Shown here in pieces: positions 46,191 through 59,400 of a stretch of 64,000 bases of DNA. The position numbers and the translations under genes are program-made. The stretch comes from Coffea arabica. Its lineage: Eukaryota; Streptophyta; Magnoliopsida; Gentianales; Rubiaceae. The stretch's first letter is position 1. Every line of letters starts with the position of its first letter. The notes beneath the pieces are model-generated. The model saw nothing but the letters and a program-made list of their open reading frames with translations, did no database searches and had not been told where the DNA came from. The stretch spans positions 14,888,501-14,952,500 of the forward strand of contig NC_092323.1 of the NCBI RefSeq assembly GCF_036785885.1, read 5' to 3'.

Positions 46191-47414
46191 CTGACATCAG
46201 AATCAAACATGAATCAACCAACAACAATTGAACGCTGGTGAAGTAGAATCACCTAAATGAGATAACTATTGGATTTTGAAAAAGAGAAGTTCTGGCATTT
46301 ATCTCTGTTCGGTTTCTTCCTCTCTTTCCCCATGCTTTCCATGAGGAACGGAGCATGCACCAGAGTGAGTATCCGTCTGCATTTACTTGTAACTGCAGAA
46401 AGTCCTTTAAAATCGAATAAAGTAGCTAGACAAAATATATGAGATGAGACTCCAACTGATATTGTCTCAACACAGCTTTATGTGCATGTGAAGTGCTTTA
46501 CATGCACAAACTACAATGCTCGCGAGATAGACACCAAATATATGGGCCAAAGCATTTGTGATAAAAAGTTCAACTTTCTTATTAGTCAGTTTTCCACAAT
46601 GCTTCATTTTCCAATTAGAAAATAATAGCAGAGGTCAATTGGACAAGGTTTTGCAACATTGATGTTAGCAAAAGACATATATACATATGCCAATATAGTC
46701 GTAGCTGAAAGGTGATAATCTAAATCTTTTCACCTCCACTGATCTGACATCACAGCAGAAAAGCTTCCAACAAGTTGTTGAGGCCACATTGATTTGATAA
46801 ATACGCTGCCGCATGCTGCTTTATCCAGTTCACAACTGATAAGATTGTAATATCTTTTCCTCATTCGAATAGGATACAACACTTGCCAAATAACTTTCAA
46901 TCAGCCTGCAATTCATGATCAGAGATTTCTTAACAACTTTCAATCTGTAAAGTGAAGGCAGAAGCATTGCGGTACATCAGGAAGTTTCAAACGAGAAAAT
47001 GACTAAGTCCCTGTTTAAAAAAAAAAAAAAAAGATCTAATCAACTCTTTTTCTGATTTCTTAACAGCCCTTTTTTTCTGGAGGGAGGAAGGGAATTCAAC
47101 TTTTACATACAAGTAAAGCAATTAATGACATCGAACTGCAATCCCTCTGATTGCATCAAAGCAAATTTTTTGAAGCATAGATTGGACCATAACCATGACA
47201 TACTAAGCAGTCACTTCACTAGTTACTTCTTATCCTAGTAACTTCACTAGTGAGCAGTCAGTTGCAGAAAAGATGCCACTACTCTTTTACCCCATAGATT
47301 CAAACATGTATATACTTCCAAAAAAGAAAAAAACACTGAAGCAAAAAACACAAGTAATATTGGTAAAAGCAATGTCCAGACTCGAGAGCATGTACAAACC
47401 TAGTAGCGGGAGCA
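44353..47414. other. intergenic; DUF3511 promoter side and EME1 3' flank
   Basis: No further gene recognised. Holds a purine-rich run at 45424-45455 and the AT/AG microsatellite at 46151-46190. The 3' UTR of the minus-strand EME1 gene lies just left of 47415. Confidence 0.5.
46151..46190. repeat. (AT)10(AG)10 compound microsatellite
   Basis: Twenty bases of AT followed directly by twenty bases of AG. Confidence 0.95.
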
Positions 47415-50400
47415 TTAACAGCAGAGTGGGCTGGTAAACGAAAAAAAATCAGCTCCATGCTCAACGTCATCAGTAATGACGTTCCCACATTGAGCCATGA
47501 GTACCCTATAAATTCTCTTAGAACAAATCTCTCCTAATCTTCTGTCATCACCAAGTAAACCTTCTGTAGTCAAATCTTGGAGCAAAAATTCTTTCTCATG
47601 CACCTGACAACATGCAGAAGAAACTTAAACTCGAACCGAAACTGACGTCAACCAGAGAACATATAGATCATATTGGACTCAGGCCAACACAATTGATCAA
47701 ATTTTGCATTATAATTATGAGAGAAGCAAAAACCTAACACACACATCATCCATGAGCACAATCTGGAATCTCAGCCAATCTTTTAACAGGCAATATCTGA
47801 ACTTTAAGCTAATTTCCCCTCACAAAAATTTAAATGAACAGCTTAGGTTATGGAAACTGGTCCAATCTTCTAGTTCTTTAGAAAGTAATCTAAGTGTTTA
47901 ATAGAATAAATCTATTTGCCTTTTGCAACTATCACCCAGCCCCTTTTACAGAAAACCTCAATGGGGCAATCACATCGGATGCAGAACATTATAGATCCTT
48001 AATAGTGAAACCTGAAACTCGGGAGTGTGCAATCCTAATGGAAAAAATTTCTTTGGCTAATTTGAAATTCTAGATAAAATAACAAGCAAGTTTAAAAAAA
48101 TGAAAAAGAAAAAAAACCAAGAGAAGTATCAAAACAGCCTTTTGGTCATGTAAAGTACTGGAAAACCAAGAAAAGAAACCGTGGTAATTCAGGAACTAGT
48201 CAAGCTTCAACTATTTCAAAAGCTTTCAGGAAAGCTACCATTATAGCTACCATTATAAGTTCATGTAACTGCTAAAAAGCAGTCCTAGAAATATAAGAAA
48301 GTCTAATGAAATACCTATCCTGTTTTTTTAACCAACTTAGAGCAAATATGTTGATTCCCTTAAGTTTTATTTATTTATCAATTTAATAGTTCTTTTTTTT
48401 TTGGGGGTGGGGGAAGACTTTCTCAAGCAGACCTTTTTATTCCATTCTGTGGCACCCTTGAAAGGATGACATAAACCATCACACTTGCAGCCAATTTGAT
48501 CAGCCAATTTGATTTTCTCTTATCTGAGATTTTCAAAACCAGATCAACAATTAAAAATTTACATATTCTTGTCCCCAAATATGGACATGGAGACAGTCAA
48601 CAGAGTAGCTTAGAAAGGTCTTCAAATGAACTGGCAAGCACGGGCAAGACAAGGTATTGTGGCAAATTAATAGAATAAAATAGTTGACAAGTAGAATTTT
48701 CAACATATAAGAATTATCTAATGATGAGAGAGAGAGAGAGAGAGAGTTTTAAAAAATTCTGTATTGATACTAACCGATTTACTCGGATCCATGTAAACAG
48801 TCAAAAGTGATTTCATTGTGGGATACTTTTTCCATATAGCAATGGCAAACCGTGGTTGTACCTTAGGGATAGCTACCAATGCTTTTAACCTGCAATTAAT
48901 TGTACACGGAATATAAGTGCAAAAACCAAGACTGTCATATAGCACATGATACAAATATACCTAATGACAGCCTTTACAGCAGAAGAAGCATCTTGCATAC
49001 AGAATAACTACAGTTTAAATATCCAGGGTAAAAAAAATTAAAAATTGCTAGATTGATTTCAGAGCTGTGACAAAGGTGAAATTTAACTCTTTCATAGCCA
49101 CACCAAAACCTCATGAGCAAAACTCGCTCCTTATATTCCTCAGGTCTCCAAGTATATACACATTAACAATGAAATCCTTGTATTCTTTCCCCTATGTAAA
49201 GGATTGCAACCTATACAATTGGGTGCACCAGTGCATGTCTTACATGCTATGGCAACTGCTGATCTGGTTTTTGGAAATGTGTCTCACTAACCACCTTTTT
49301 AGCTAATGCATATGTAAACTGAAGACTCTAGATATCAATCCCAATAACTTCTCTTAGTTCAGGTTCCCGCTTCATTATGTTAATGCATTATTCTGTAATT
49401 CATAAGAAATAATCGTGGAAACCAGGCAGAAATCTCCACCACCCCCCCCCCCCCCCACAACAAAAAAAATCCCCAAAAAAAGGGACAAACTGTAATTGAT
49501 AAAGTGTTATCCTAGATAAAAGTGACAAAGGATAAAACTGTAAAAACATTGGGGAACATAATTCGCAACTAATGGTTGCTAGGGGGAACTGAACTCCTGC
49601 AGATGAATTTTTAACTGAGTTTTAGCATATAAAAAGTTAATTTCCAACTTCGCTCTGCCTTTTCACTTATCCTAAATTCTCATTAATCTTTCAATTTTGC
49701 TCTGCCTTACCCCAGTTAAATATTCAACAACTTTTAAATCCATGCTTTGTTTATGTTTTCTCTGTGAGACACTTACTCATATAACAGACCATCCTGAAGA
49801 GGAAAATGAGGTAAACCTTTTAAAAAAAAAAAAAAAGGATGAGGTAATTCTTACTTTCTTCTAATTTACTGTGCTTGATCTTTGTTCACATCATTAGAAA
49901 AAAGGGGATAAAAAAAGACAAAGTAGAGATGTAATATACGCATATACTCCTGTAAGAAAGGTTGCAACTTTAGCTTACCCCAGGATTAAATTGTCTACAG
50001 AAAAGGAGGTCAAAACAGAGCAATAGGACTAAACTCGAAATGTTGAATTGCTGGGCAGCACAAGATAGCCTTAAGAAGTTATATCATGCTAAAATACAAT
50101 AGAAAGCAGAAACTATGGTACTTGGTGCTTCATAGCAACCCATGCTAAAGTGTTCCTAGTGTTAGGTCTTAGATGTGCAACATAATATAGTCCAAGGAAT
50201 AACACACTACAAAGCATTTTGAACTTTTATTAGCGCTTCTGCCATTCTCTTATATTATCATTTTTCCAAGTTCCTGACAAACTGAGTATAATAATATTAA
50301 TCCAAAAACGATTGTCAAACAAAGTTAAAAACAATGCGCAAGTCTTCAACCTCTCCTGCTTATTTTTCTTTGACGAATTTCCTCCTCCTTTTTAAAGCTG

Positions 50401-53400
50401 CTAAAGAAATGCCATTTTTGTAAAGCTGTTTAAAAATTTTGAAGTGTAAAAGTTTTAAACAGTCAAAAGCTGTTCACAATAGCACCTTGAGGCACGTTTC
50501 TTCGAATGGCACTTTTCCAGCTTAAAGTAAGGTAAAAGCAGATTTCAAAACACAAAACTAGCTTTTAGTTTAAAAAGGGGCTATATTCAGCTGATTTGAC
50601 AGCAATGGAAGATAGGCCAGTATTATCTGAATGAGCCAGTTCAAACAAATCTGACACAGTGGACACCAATAAATCCAATTTCCATATGAATTCTTATATA
50701 ATTCATAAATCGAAGTATTAAGTAAAAGTAGTGTACATTTTAAAACATCAAGAATGGATTGCTATGCTGAAGTAAAATAGTAAGTGAAAATGATAGCGAA
50801 ATCATGAGTTGCATGTTTAGAGCATGATGCATTAGCCCAAAAAACTTTAGATTAGAGGGGGAAAAAACCAAATAAATTCCTACAGCAAGAACCAAGATCC
50901 CTTAATGAACAAACTGTTTGAAATTACTTACCATGTATTCTTCTTTATGAGATTTCTATCAGCACAATCCTTGGGTACAAGAGAGCCATTTGCATTCACT
51001 GATAATGGTGTTGGCTTCTTCCTGCATTGGTAAAAAGCAGATAGCAAAGGACCTAAGTACTAGATTTTGACCAACTTTCGGCCAAGGTGGAAATTTGATG
51101 GTATCCACAAAGAGCACTGAAGTAGTTAATCAGACCTTGTCAAAACTTTGTTGCAGTTACAGGTCAAGCATTTGATCCATCAAAAACTTTTTTAAAAAAA
51201 TAAATAAATAAATTCTAATCCCCTAATCCTCATGCAGAAAGACATAAAACCTACTTGTAACTAATATCTAGGTCGACAAAACCAACCTGGGAAGTGTAGC
51301 ATATCATTTTTAGCTTCCACAAATAAGTTCTATGGCCAGATTTGACAGAGTTTTAAGTAGGTTTGTATGCTTAAAATTTAAATAAGGTTTGTAGTACATA
51401 TCAGACTGTACCATAGTCCAATGTAAACTTGATATCTGGTACAGGTTGGAACTCATTTCCTTTCTTCTGTTCTCCTTATACGTTTTCCATTTTGTCTTCT
51501 TTACCACCATACAAAATGTTCCCCCATGGCATATATCATGCATTATTAAACAAGACGACCAGATTAGCCCGTTTATAGTCAACATTCCCTGGGCATATTT
51601 AGATTGACCTAACTGATTTCAAGAAGACACACAGATGAGAATGGGAAAAGGAAAATGGGGTAAATACAGCAGACTAAAGAAGAAATTGGAGATGAAAAAA
51701 GGACGACTTCAGAGTTATAAATCATAATAGACCAACAACGGACATTGGCAACCTTAGTTAAATACAACAATATTCTTACAAATACTAAACTGAAGTGAAC
51801 AGTGAAGGCCAGAGGCAAATAACCTCTCACCTAAAATCACCTTCTCCTCTCAGGTAAATACAACTTTGGCCCCTAAAGACAGGATTAGCCAAATAAAATA
51901 TTACACCCTGAAGTTTTTGTTTCAATTTGTTATTCTTGCTTCATTTTGTACATTATCCCTCTAGAAATCTCATTCAACCAAGTGCAAAGGGATTCAAAGT
52001 TAGTTCATCTCATTTTTGTGAGAATTACCCATTCCCTTAACTGTATTGCTCCATTCAACCTCCAGGTCTCAACATTTTAATGACAAATGACATACAACAG
52101 AGAGCAAGCCGGATTTTAGAATGCTGTTACTGAAGTAAGGATTAAGTAAGTACAATCAGACCAATGGCTTCTGGCAACAAAAACAGCAGTAGAGCTGAAA
52201 CAACTAACTTTTAGGTACTATATTCTTACTTAGATGGAAAAAGTTGTCACCCAATAATTATATATGCTCAATAAATCTGCAACATCAGCTCATAAAAAGC
52301 TCAAACCTGTAAGATACACATTCAGGTCGTCTACATACTCAAACTTACGACAGAACTGTCCATTGCATACCTATACTGACAAGAGGCAAGGCTGTGAGTC
52401 AAACCAACAACATGTTCTGCTAATTCAGCTTCATCACAACACAGTCTTGAATGCACCCTAGTAAAATGAGTGGCTAATTTTGCCAATACCTGTGAACCGG
52501 AAAAAAAATGGTTTAAAGGCAACATTTAGTTTCATAAGCTGTCCTGATAGGAGATTTCTGTTCCCTGCAAACAAAATTCTTCAAGCAATTATGACTATTA
52601 ATGACAACAAAGTCATGTCCAACAACCTCCTCTATTGGTGGGCGCTTCCAACCTTCATATTTGCTGGGATTCTTATAATGATCTTGTTCCCTATTACATC
52701 AACATCATAAAGCATAAAAATTCAATAGAGTATCCAAAAAGAAAAGCCGATGCGACTCAAATATTTTCAATAGTCAAAAATTGCGTCATTCCAGAAGTCT
52801 CATACAGAATAACTGTAGCTCAGTTCAGAATTAGAAACATGCCACGAATTCAGCAAAGCAATCAAATCAGATGGAAACTATAAAAGCTTTATTCATCACA
52901 TAAGTATACAACACAACATGGCTACATGGTGGTCAAAGGCACAATGCGCACTATAGAATAAGGGCCTTCTGAGGCTTAAGCACAAAGTTTAAAGCATGCA
53001 AGCTTTATTGACATTAAGACTCTTATGCATATCGTATGTTTTCATTTATAGCATAAAATACTGCAACAACAGTTTTTCAACATTTTCATTACTAAAAGAT
53101 GAATAATGAACAGCACATTCTATGTCCAAAAATGCAAATTAGTGCATCGAATGCTAATTTACATACTAAGAAAGTCAAAACAAATAACATATGCAATTTC
53201 GAAGAAAGATAAAAATAGAAATATAGCAAACAAACAGTTAACTTTCAAGGTTCAAGCATTGTAAAATGCATAGACTATGAAGCTCCTTATAATCTTCATT
53301 AATCAAGTCAACAAAAATTGAGGGTCTACTCGAGTAATAATCAGTTATCCTATGCTTCTGATGCCACAAACTAATCACACTACTCATTAACCAGGGGTCC

Positions 53401-56400
53401 CCATAAGAAGACATTCAATGGTTTTTATAAATAAATAAAGAAAAGTCAACAAAGAGATTTCTTTTTTGGGGGGCTCCATGTGCTTTTCTTGTGCTTTATA
53501 ATGGCCACTTGCTTCAGATGATAAAAAGCTCTGGGCTTGTGCTCTGCCTGGCTTTGCACTTAATTGTGGGCTTTGGGCTCTTTTAACTAGTATACATGGC
53601 AATGTTAGAATAGTGACTAAATACTATTCTAGCTATATGCAGATCAGGCAGCACAGTCAAAGAAGGACAAATGTCTATGCCTGCATCTGGTCTCCAGCAG
53701 GAGTTCAATGAAAAACAGAAAGCTTAAGTGCACAATGAAAATATAGGATTTGAAATGACAAGCACAAACCAAGTGGTAGATATCTGCATATTATTGTTCC
53801 AATGATTCTAAGCCAGAAAATATAATTGTAGGGGTAGCATGAAATTGCAGCACTATAAACATGCTCTACCAGACTTTGGAATTGAACCTGAACATCCAGA
53901 AATGAGCCTGAACCCCAAACTTGCATTAAAAGCACAGCAAGCATCCAGAAATCAAGTCAGAAAACTTTAGCATCACCATCTATAAACACATACACAATGA
54001 ACATATGCACCGTGATTAAAGTTTTCTTTCTCTTATTTTAATTAGGATTTGGCAATCCAGATTATCAATCAGAAAGACTAGTTTCCACATCATTTTTCTT
54101 CAAAGGAAGGACTTAGGGTTTCTTAATTTCTTCCTCAGAATGGAAATTGAAAAAGTGATAACAGAAAAAGGTAGGCAGGCTAGTATGTTGATGATGGCAT
54201 GATAAGACCACAAAGACACATGTTTAGATTGAGACTTTGGATTTGATTACAGGAACTAATATCATTTAGCAGAATGGTATTGCCAGTGGATTTGGATGTG
54301 ACATTGTTAGGGTTCTAATTAGCTACTAAGCCTTAGAAATTCAAGCTCCAATAGTGCTTTAAAGACTTTAATCCAGAGTGATTTGAAAGAAAAGCAGTAA
54401 AATTTGTCATCTACCTTAATTTCCTAGGTACTACAACCACTTGTCTTTGTGTAGCTTTTTTTTTCTTACTGCCAATTATACATACATTAAGCACAAATGC
54501 AATAAGTCAAAGCACATGAAATACAGCATTGACCACACAAATAGGCCCAGAACAATGAAGTCCATGCCCCAGAGGACAAATCACACCTTTAGACTCAAAT
54601 TATTTAACAAAAACGTTCTCTTTCACTTTTATCAATCAGTAAAGACACATGTTGACATTTACCATTTTAATTGTATAATTAGCCAATAACCAGAAACCTT
54701 AAACAGCAGTTGAATCAGCTTTGATCAAACAAATCCCCAAGTTGACATTCAGGTTATTACAGGACCAAATAATACTCACAAGCACACACACAACATATGC
54801 ATCTGTGTGTCCAATGTTGCCCTGAATTTGTGTGTAAACCACTATGTGTATCTATCTGCATATTTTTGAAAAAGGAAGAATAAACACATAACTCAATTAT
54901 GTTGACTAAACAGAGGAAAGAAGTGAAAACTATAAACAAAGATCTAATAAGCAACCAGATAATAATGAGTAGATACTGGATTCCTTTCCTCTCAAAGTCA
55001 TACCAATATGGTATAGTCAAAAATCTACTCACGTCTTCATCTCTTCAAGGATTTCCACATTCATAAAATTATTGTAAGTGATAACATATCATCAAGTCAA
55101 TTATAACCAAAATCCATCTGTGAATATAAATTACATCAGAAAGATAGCATAGCTTCTAACCGTTTATTTATGTAGGCCATCAGTCTATTTGTGAGGTAAC
55201 AAATCGTATGGTTTGGATAATGGTATTGAACCCTGGAAACTTGATCCATAAGTGTTCCATCCATGACGAGATTGCAGAATTCTTCAGCCCCATATACGAG
55301 TAACACGTATGGTACAACTATGCCCTCAGATGAAATCTGCATCACACCGAAGTCAAAACATTCCAAAATATAGTTCAAACACCATGCCTATTAATTTAGA
55401 AAATCAAAGAAAGACTACTAAGAATCAGTAATAGGCTAAAAGAAAGTACAGCATCTTGGCTTGCAGGATTAACATTTCGATGAGCATGACATAAATCCAA
55501 TGAAAACATGCTTCTTAATGATACTGGGTTCACCTAAAGGGGTTTTTTGAAAGGCCCAAAAGGCTAAGGCATAGCCCAGTGGAAGTCCCCAGGGAATCTA
55601 CTAGAATACAGATTGACCCACATAACACTCAAGAAACTCAAGGTCATAGTTATAAGAGGATATAAATTGTGTTTGTGCAAAAAATAAGTTGTATTCAACC
55701 TTCTTGTTGACTGTACTGAACCAGAAAAGCATAAGGTTAAATCCAGTAGAGTATTGAACAAGAAGCAACTGGTTACAGTGCCCAAAAAACAGATGTAGCT
55801 AACATAGGTACCCAGGAATATGGGACTGACAATATCTCTTCAAATTTACAAAGTTCAGTCTCATGTTTGACAATGAGAAGTTTATCGTTTCAGTGTGAAA
55901 ATTTTTACAAGCCAATCAAAATCCAGATTTGATAGCAATGAAAGGAACAGGGTAAGGTTTAGCTCAGAAATTGGTGTATCACTAGAACACCTAAAAGACA
56001 CAGATTCAATAAAAATTACAGATGTGCGCATAGATGCAGAAAGTATAAAGCATCCCAATATGAACCGATAGATCTACATCACACTATTGCAACCTTCTTA
56101 TCGCACACCAAGACCAGTACGCCTGAAGCATCATCGCTTCACATATTTATACCTCACAGCTCCACAAGGAATAGGAGTCAACAGATTCAGCTTTAATTGT
56201 ATAACAATTTAAAATATTCTTGTCTTAGACCCGAAAACCAATTCATACCAAGTCCCAAGACGTCTTTTACACAACATACACTAAACTATTACACAGCCTA
56301 GCACTTGTTATATGGTAGGTCAAAAATCTAGGTTCAATGAACATTCTCTAAAAGGTATGAAAAACAATCAATAATGTAGACAAAAAGTGCACAATAGTCT

Positions 56401-59400
56401 TTAAGATTTCCATTAGATAAAAAATATTCAAAACATGAAATTATCTTAATTTATCTTAATATCTTAACCTCTAAGAAACAAGAAACGCCATGACACTATT
56501 TGGCAGAGAATAAAGAAACTCAGAGAAGAAATCCTATTAGAACTTTAACTGAATACAAAAATTCCATCACTATAATATAGATTTGGTAGCAATTCCATAA
56601 TCTGCATTATTGGTATATGATCCCTATTTGATAAACAAAATACACCATTTTTGAGAATGTCAAATTTTACATCTTGTCTACCCAGTTTTTCACTTGACAA
56701 TGAACCTAAATTTTGCAGCCTCTAATACAAGGAAATTATTTATAAGAAAAAGAAAAGAAAAAAAAAAAGAAGGCAAATGATATTACACCATTGGGGTAGC
56801 AGTTAAGCTATCTTGGGACTCCAGAAGTAACTATAAAAATCTAACTTTCTTCATGAGCCCCCATTCATTTATTGCAGAAACTTCTCTATATCTCAAAATT
56901 GGAAAGACATATATAACTAAACAATGATGACTTGCCAGAATCCAACAAATCTTTCTCATCCAAAGGGAAATGCTTATGACAAGAAGGGCAACATCCATTC
57001 CAGTATTATACTATCTACAGTTCATATGCCTATATGAAGGTGACACCTATAAATGTGAATGGAATTCAAGTGATTGGCAACCTTCACACATTCATATAAT
57101 AGCATTTACAAATTCAAGCAAAAGAAAATTAGACATTGGAATATCAGCATAGTACATCTCAATCATTGCTTGAGAAGGAAATTTTTTTTCTTTTTATCTT
57201 GCATCTCTAAAAAATTATGCTTGTGTAACTAAAGCAGGAAAATCTAAAATCTAACTACATGCACCTGTGAAAGTGACAAATGAAGCATATAAAATTGCCC
57301 CATTAGAAAAACATTGTAAAAACATATATTACCTGCACCAATTGCTCTGGAACAGGTATTGTCCACACAATAGATCTTTCAATTGGGTTTGACATTATAC
57401 GATATGAGAGACCCTTTTCTGCAAACCTTGTAAGCAGATGTCCTGATATACAAAAGTAAAACATTTGCTTAACACCATACCAGAAAAAAAAAAGTGCATG
57501 AAAAGAACTCTAGCAAAGTAGCTACAACAGCACTATGTATTACTAAGCATCATACCTCCGATTGACCCCATTTCAACTATTTTACTATCTATTTGAGCCA
57601 CAATTGTTTTTTGGGGAAACTTTCCTTTTTCCCACTTCTGCTTCTCTTTTGCTAGTTTTTTTAATGCTGCAGCTTCAGCTATTTGAGCTGCTCTTTCCAA
57701 TTTCTGTTGCTGCCGATAGATCTTTTGCTTTTCTTTCTGCAGTTTTTTCAAAGCTGCAGCTTCAGCCTTTTCAGCTGCTCTTTCCAATTTCTCCTTCTGC
57801 AGGCAGATCTTTTGCTTTTCTTTCTGCAATTTTACCGACTCAGAAGCTTCAACCTTTTGAGCTTCTCTTTCCAATTTCTCCTCCTCCAGGTAGATCTTTT
57901 GCTTTTCATTCTGCAATTTCACCAACTCAGCAGCTTCAGCCTTTTGAGATTCTTTTTCCAGTTTTTCTTGCTGTAAGTTAATCTTCCATGAGTTGTTCCT
58001 CTCTAAAAGTTACTGTTGTTCCAATTAATCACCATACTGGAAAAGACTTACTTCTTTCTGCTGTTTCCTTTCTTCCTTCAGGAGAAGCCTTGCTTCCTTC
58101 AACATCCTCCCTTTCCTGATTGAATTATCTGAACCTTTCTCTGAAATGGCTTTACTCTTGATTTTGCCTTTTGGTTCAGGCACTTGAACCATGAGCTCCT
58201 TTCTATCACACTCATCACCAAAAGTACCATGTACCTGAAAAGGAATTCATCAAACCATTATCCACAAAAACAGTAGGGCAAATCACTTGAACAAAGCATT
58301 TCATATAAAGTGATTTCCAGTACATATAAATTCTTTTGGTAATATTTTCAGTACATTGAAAGCCATAGAGATGACAGTTTGCAGCTAAAAGTTCCAAAGG
58401 AAGAGCAATTTCCAAACTCCAACTTTCATCGTAAATTAGTCATCGAACTTATGTACAAAGTTTTTTGCTGTCTTAAAGACATTGGCTTTTAGTGCTTCGA
58501 ATGCAAGTACTCTGTCAGAAGTTGTCAGAAACAGCTTTTCTATCCCTCTCTCAGTTTTCAAACCCATCAAAACACAAAGAAAGTATATTTGCAGAAAACT
58601 ATAAAAGGCATATCATGCAATGTCTATACTTTTGTTTTCATATAATAACCTGAACAATTTTCCTTATCAAAATAAGAATGCACATGTGCTTCGTTAGTGC
58701 ACTCAATACAAGCTAACACTCTGTTCTGCAGAAAAGAATCCAATACGATCAACTATTTCCAGAAATTCCATTTAACTTGACCAATTATTTTTCCAATAAA
58801 TCATCCACAAGTGCCTAAAGTCTCACTAAGGTACTAGTTCCAATTCACCAAGCATACATCAAAACCCTTATTGAAAGGCTTATACTTCAAGAGGAAAACA
58901 GAGATCCAATATAACAGCATTGCCAAATGCAGATTTCACCTTAGGTACAAAAGGTCTTCTCTTTCTTCCAATAGCTAACTTCATTCAGCTTGCTTTGTGG
59001 CACTGGATCATATTTCCATTTGAATTTCTATTCATGGCTATTATAAATTCTTAAACTGCATGTGTGCTTCACCATTCCTTTTTTTTCCTGAATTAACTCA
59101 GGTGATCTTTTCTTTCTTTCACCTTCTTGCCTTCTGGTATGCAGATGAGTTCATGGGGAGGAAGGGAATTAATTGTATAGAAGCCTATCAAAAAGAGGTC
59201 AGAAGATGGAGAAAAAACTGGTGATAGATTAAGCTAACTCCTGTGTTATACAATCAAACTCAACAAAGATTTAATTTTGCTAATTGCCAGCCATCAAACA
59301 TTTACTATCTCAGTACACAGGATCAAAACTCAAGGTGTTGCTAAATTTTCAGCAGATCGTAGAACAATTGATGACCTGCTGCACAAATGCATGTAATGTT

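Noticed and set aside
57562-57981. 139- and 97-codon plus-strand ORFs rich in Leu/Phe, resembling membrane proteins
   Set aside because: They are antisense shadows of the EME1 coiled-coil repeats; the hydrophobic look comes from the reverse complement of Lys/Glu codons.
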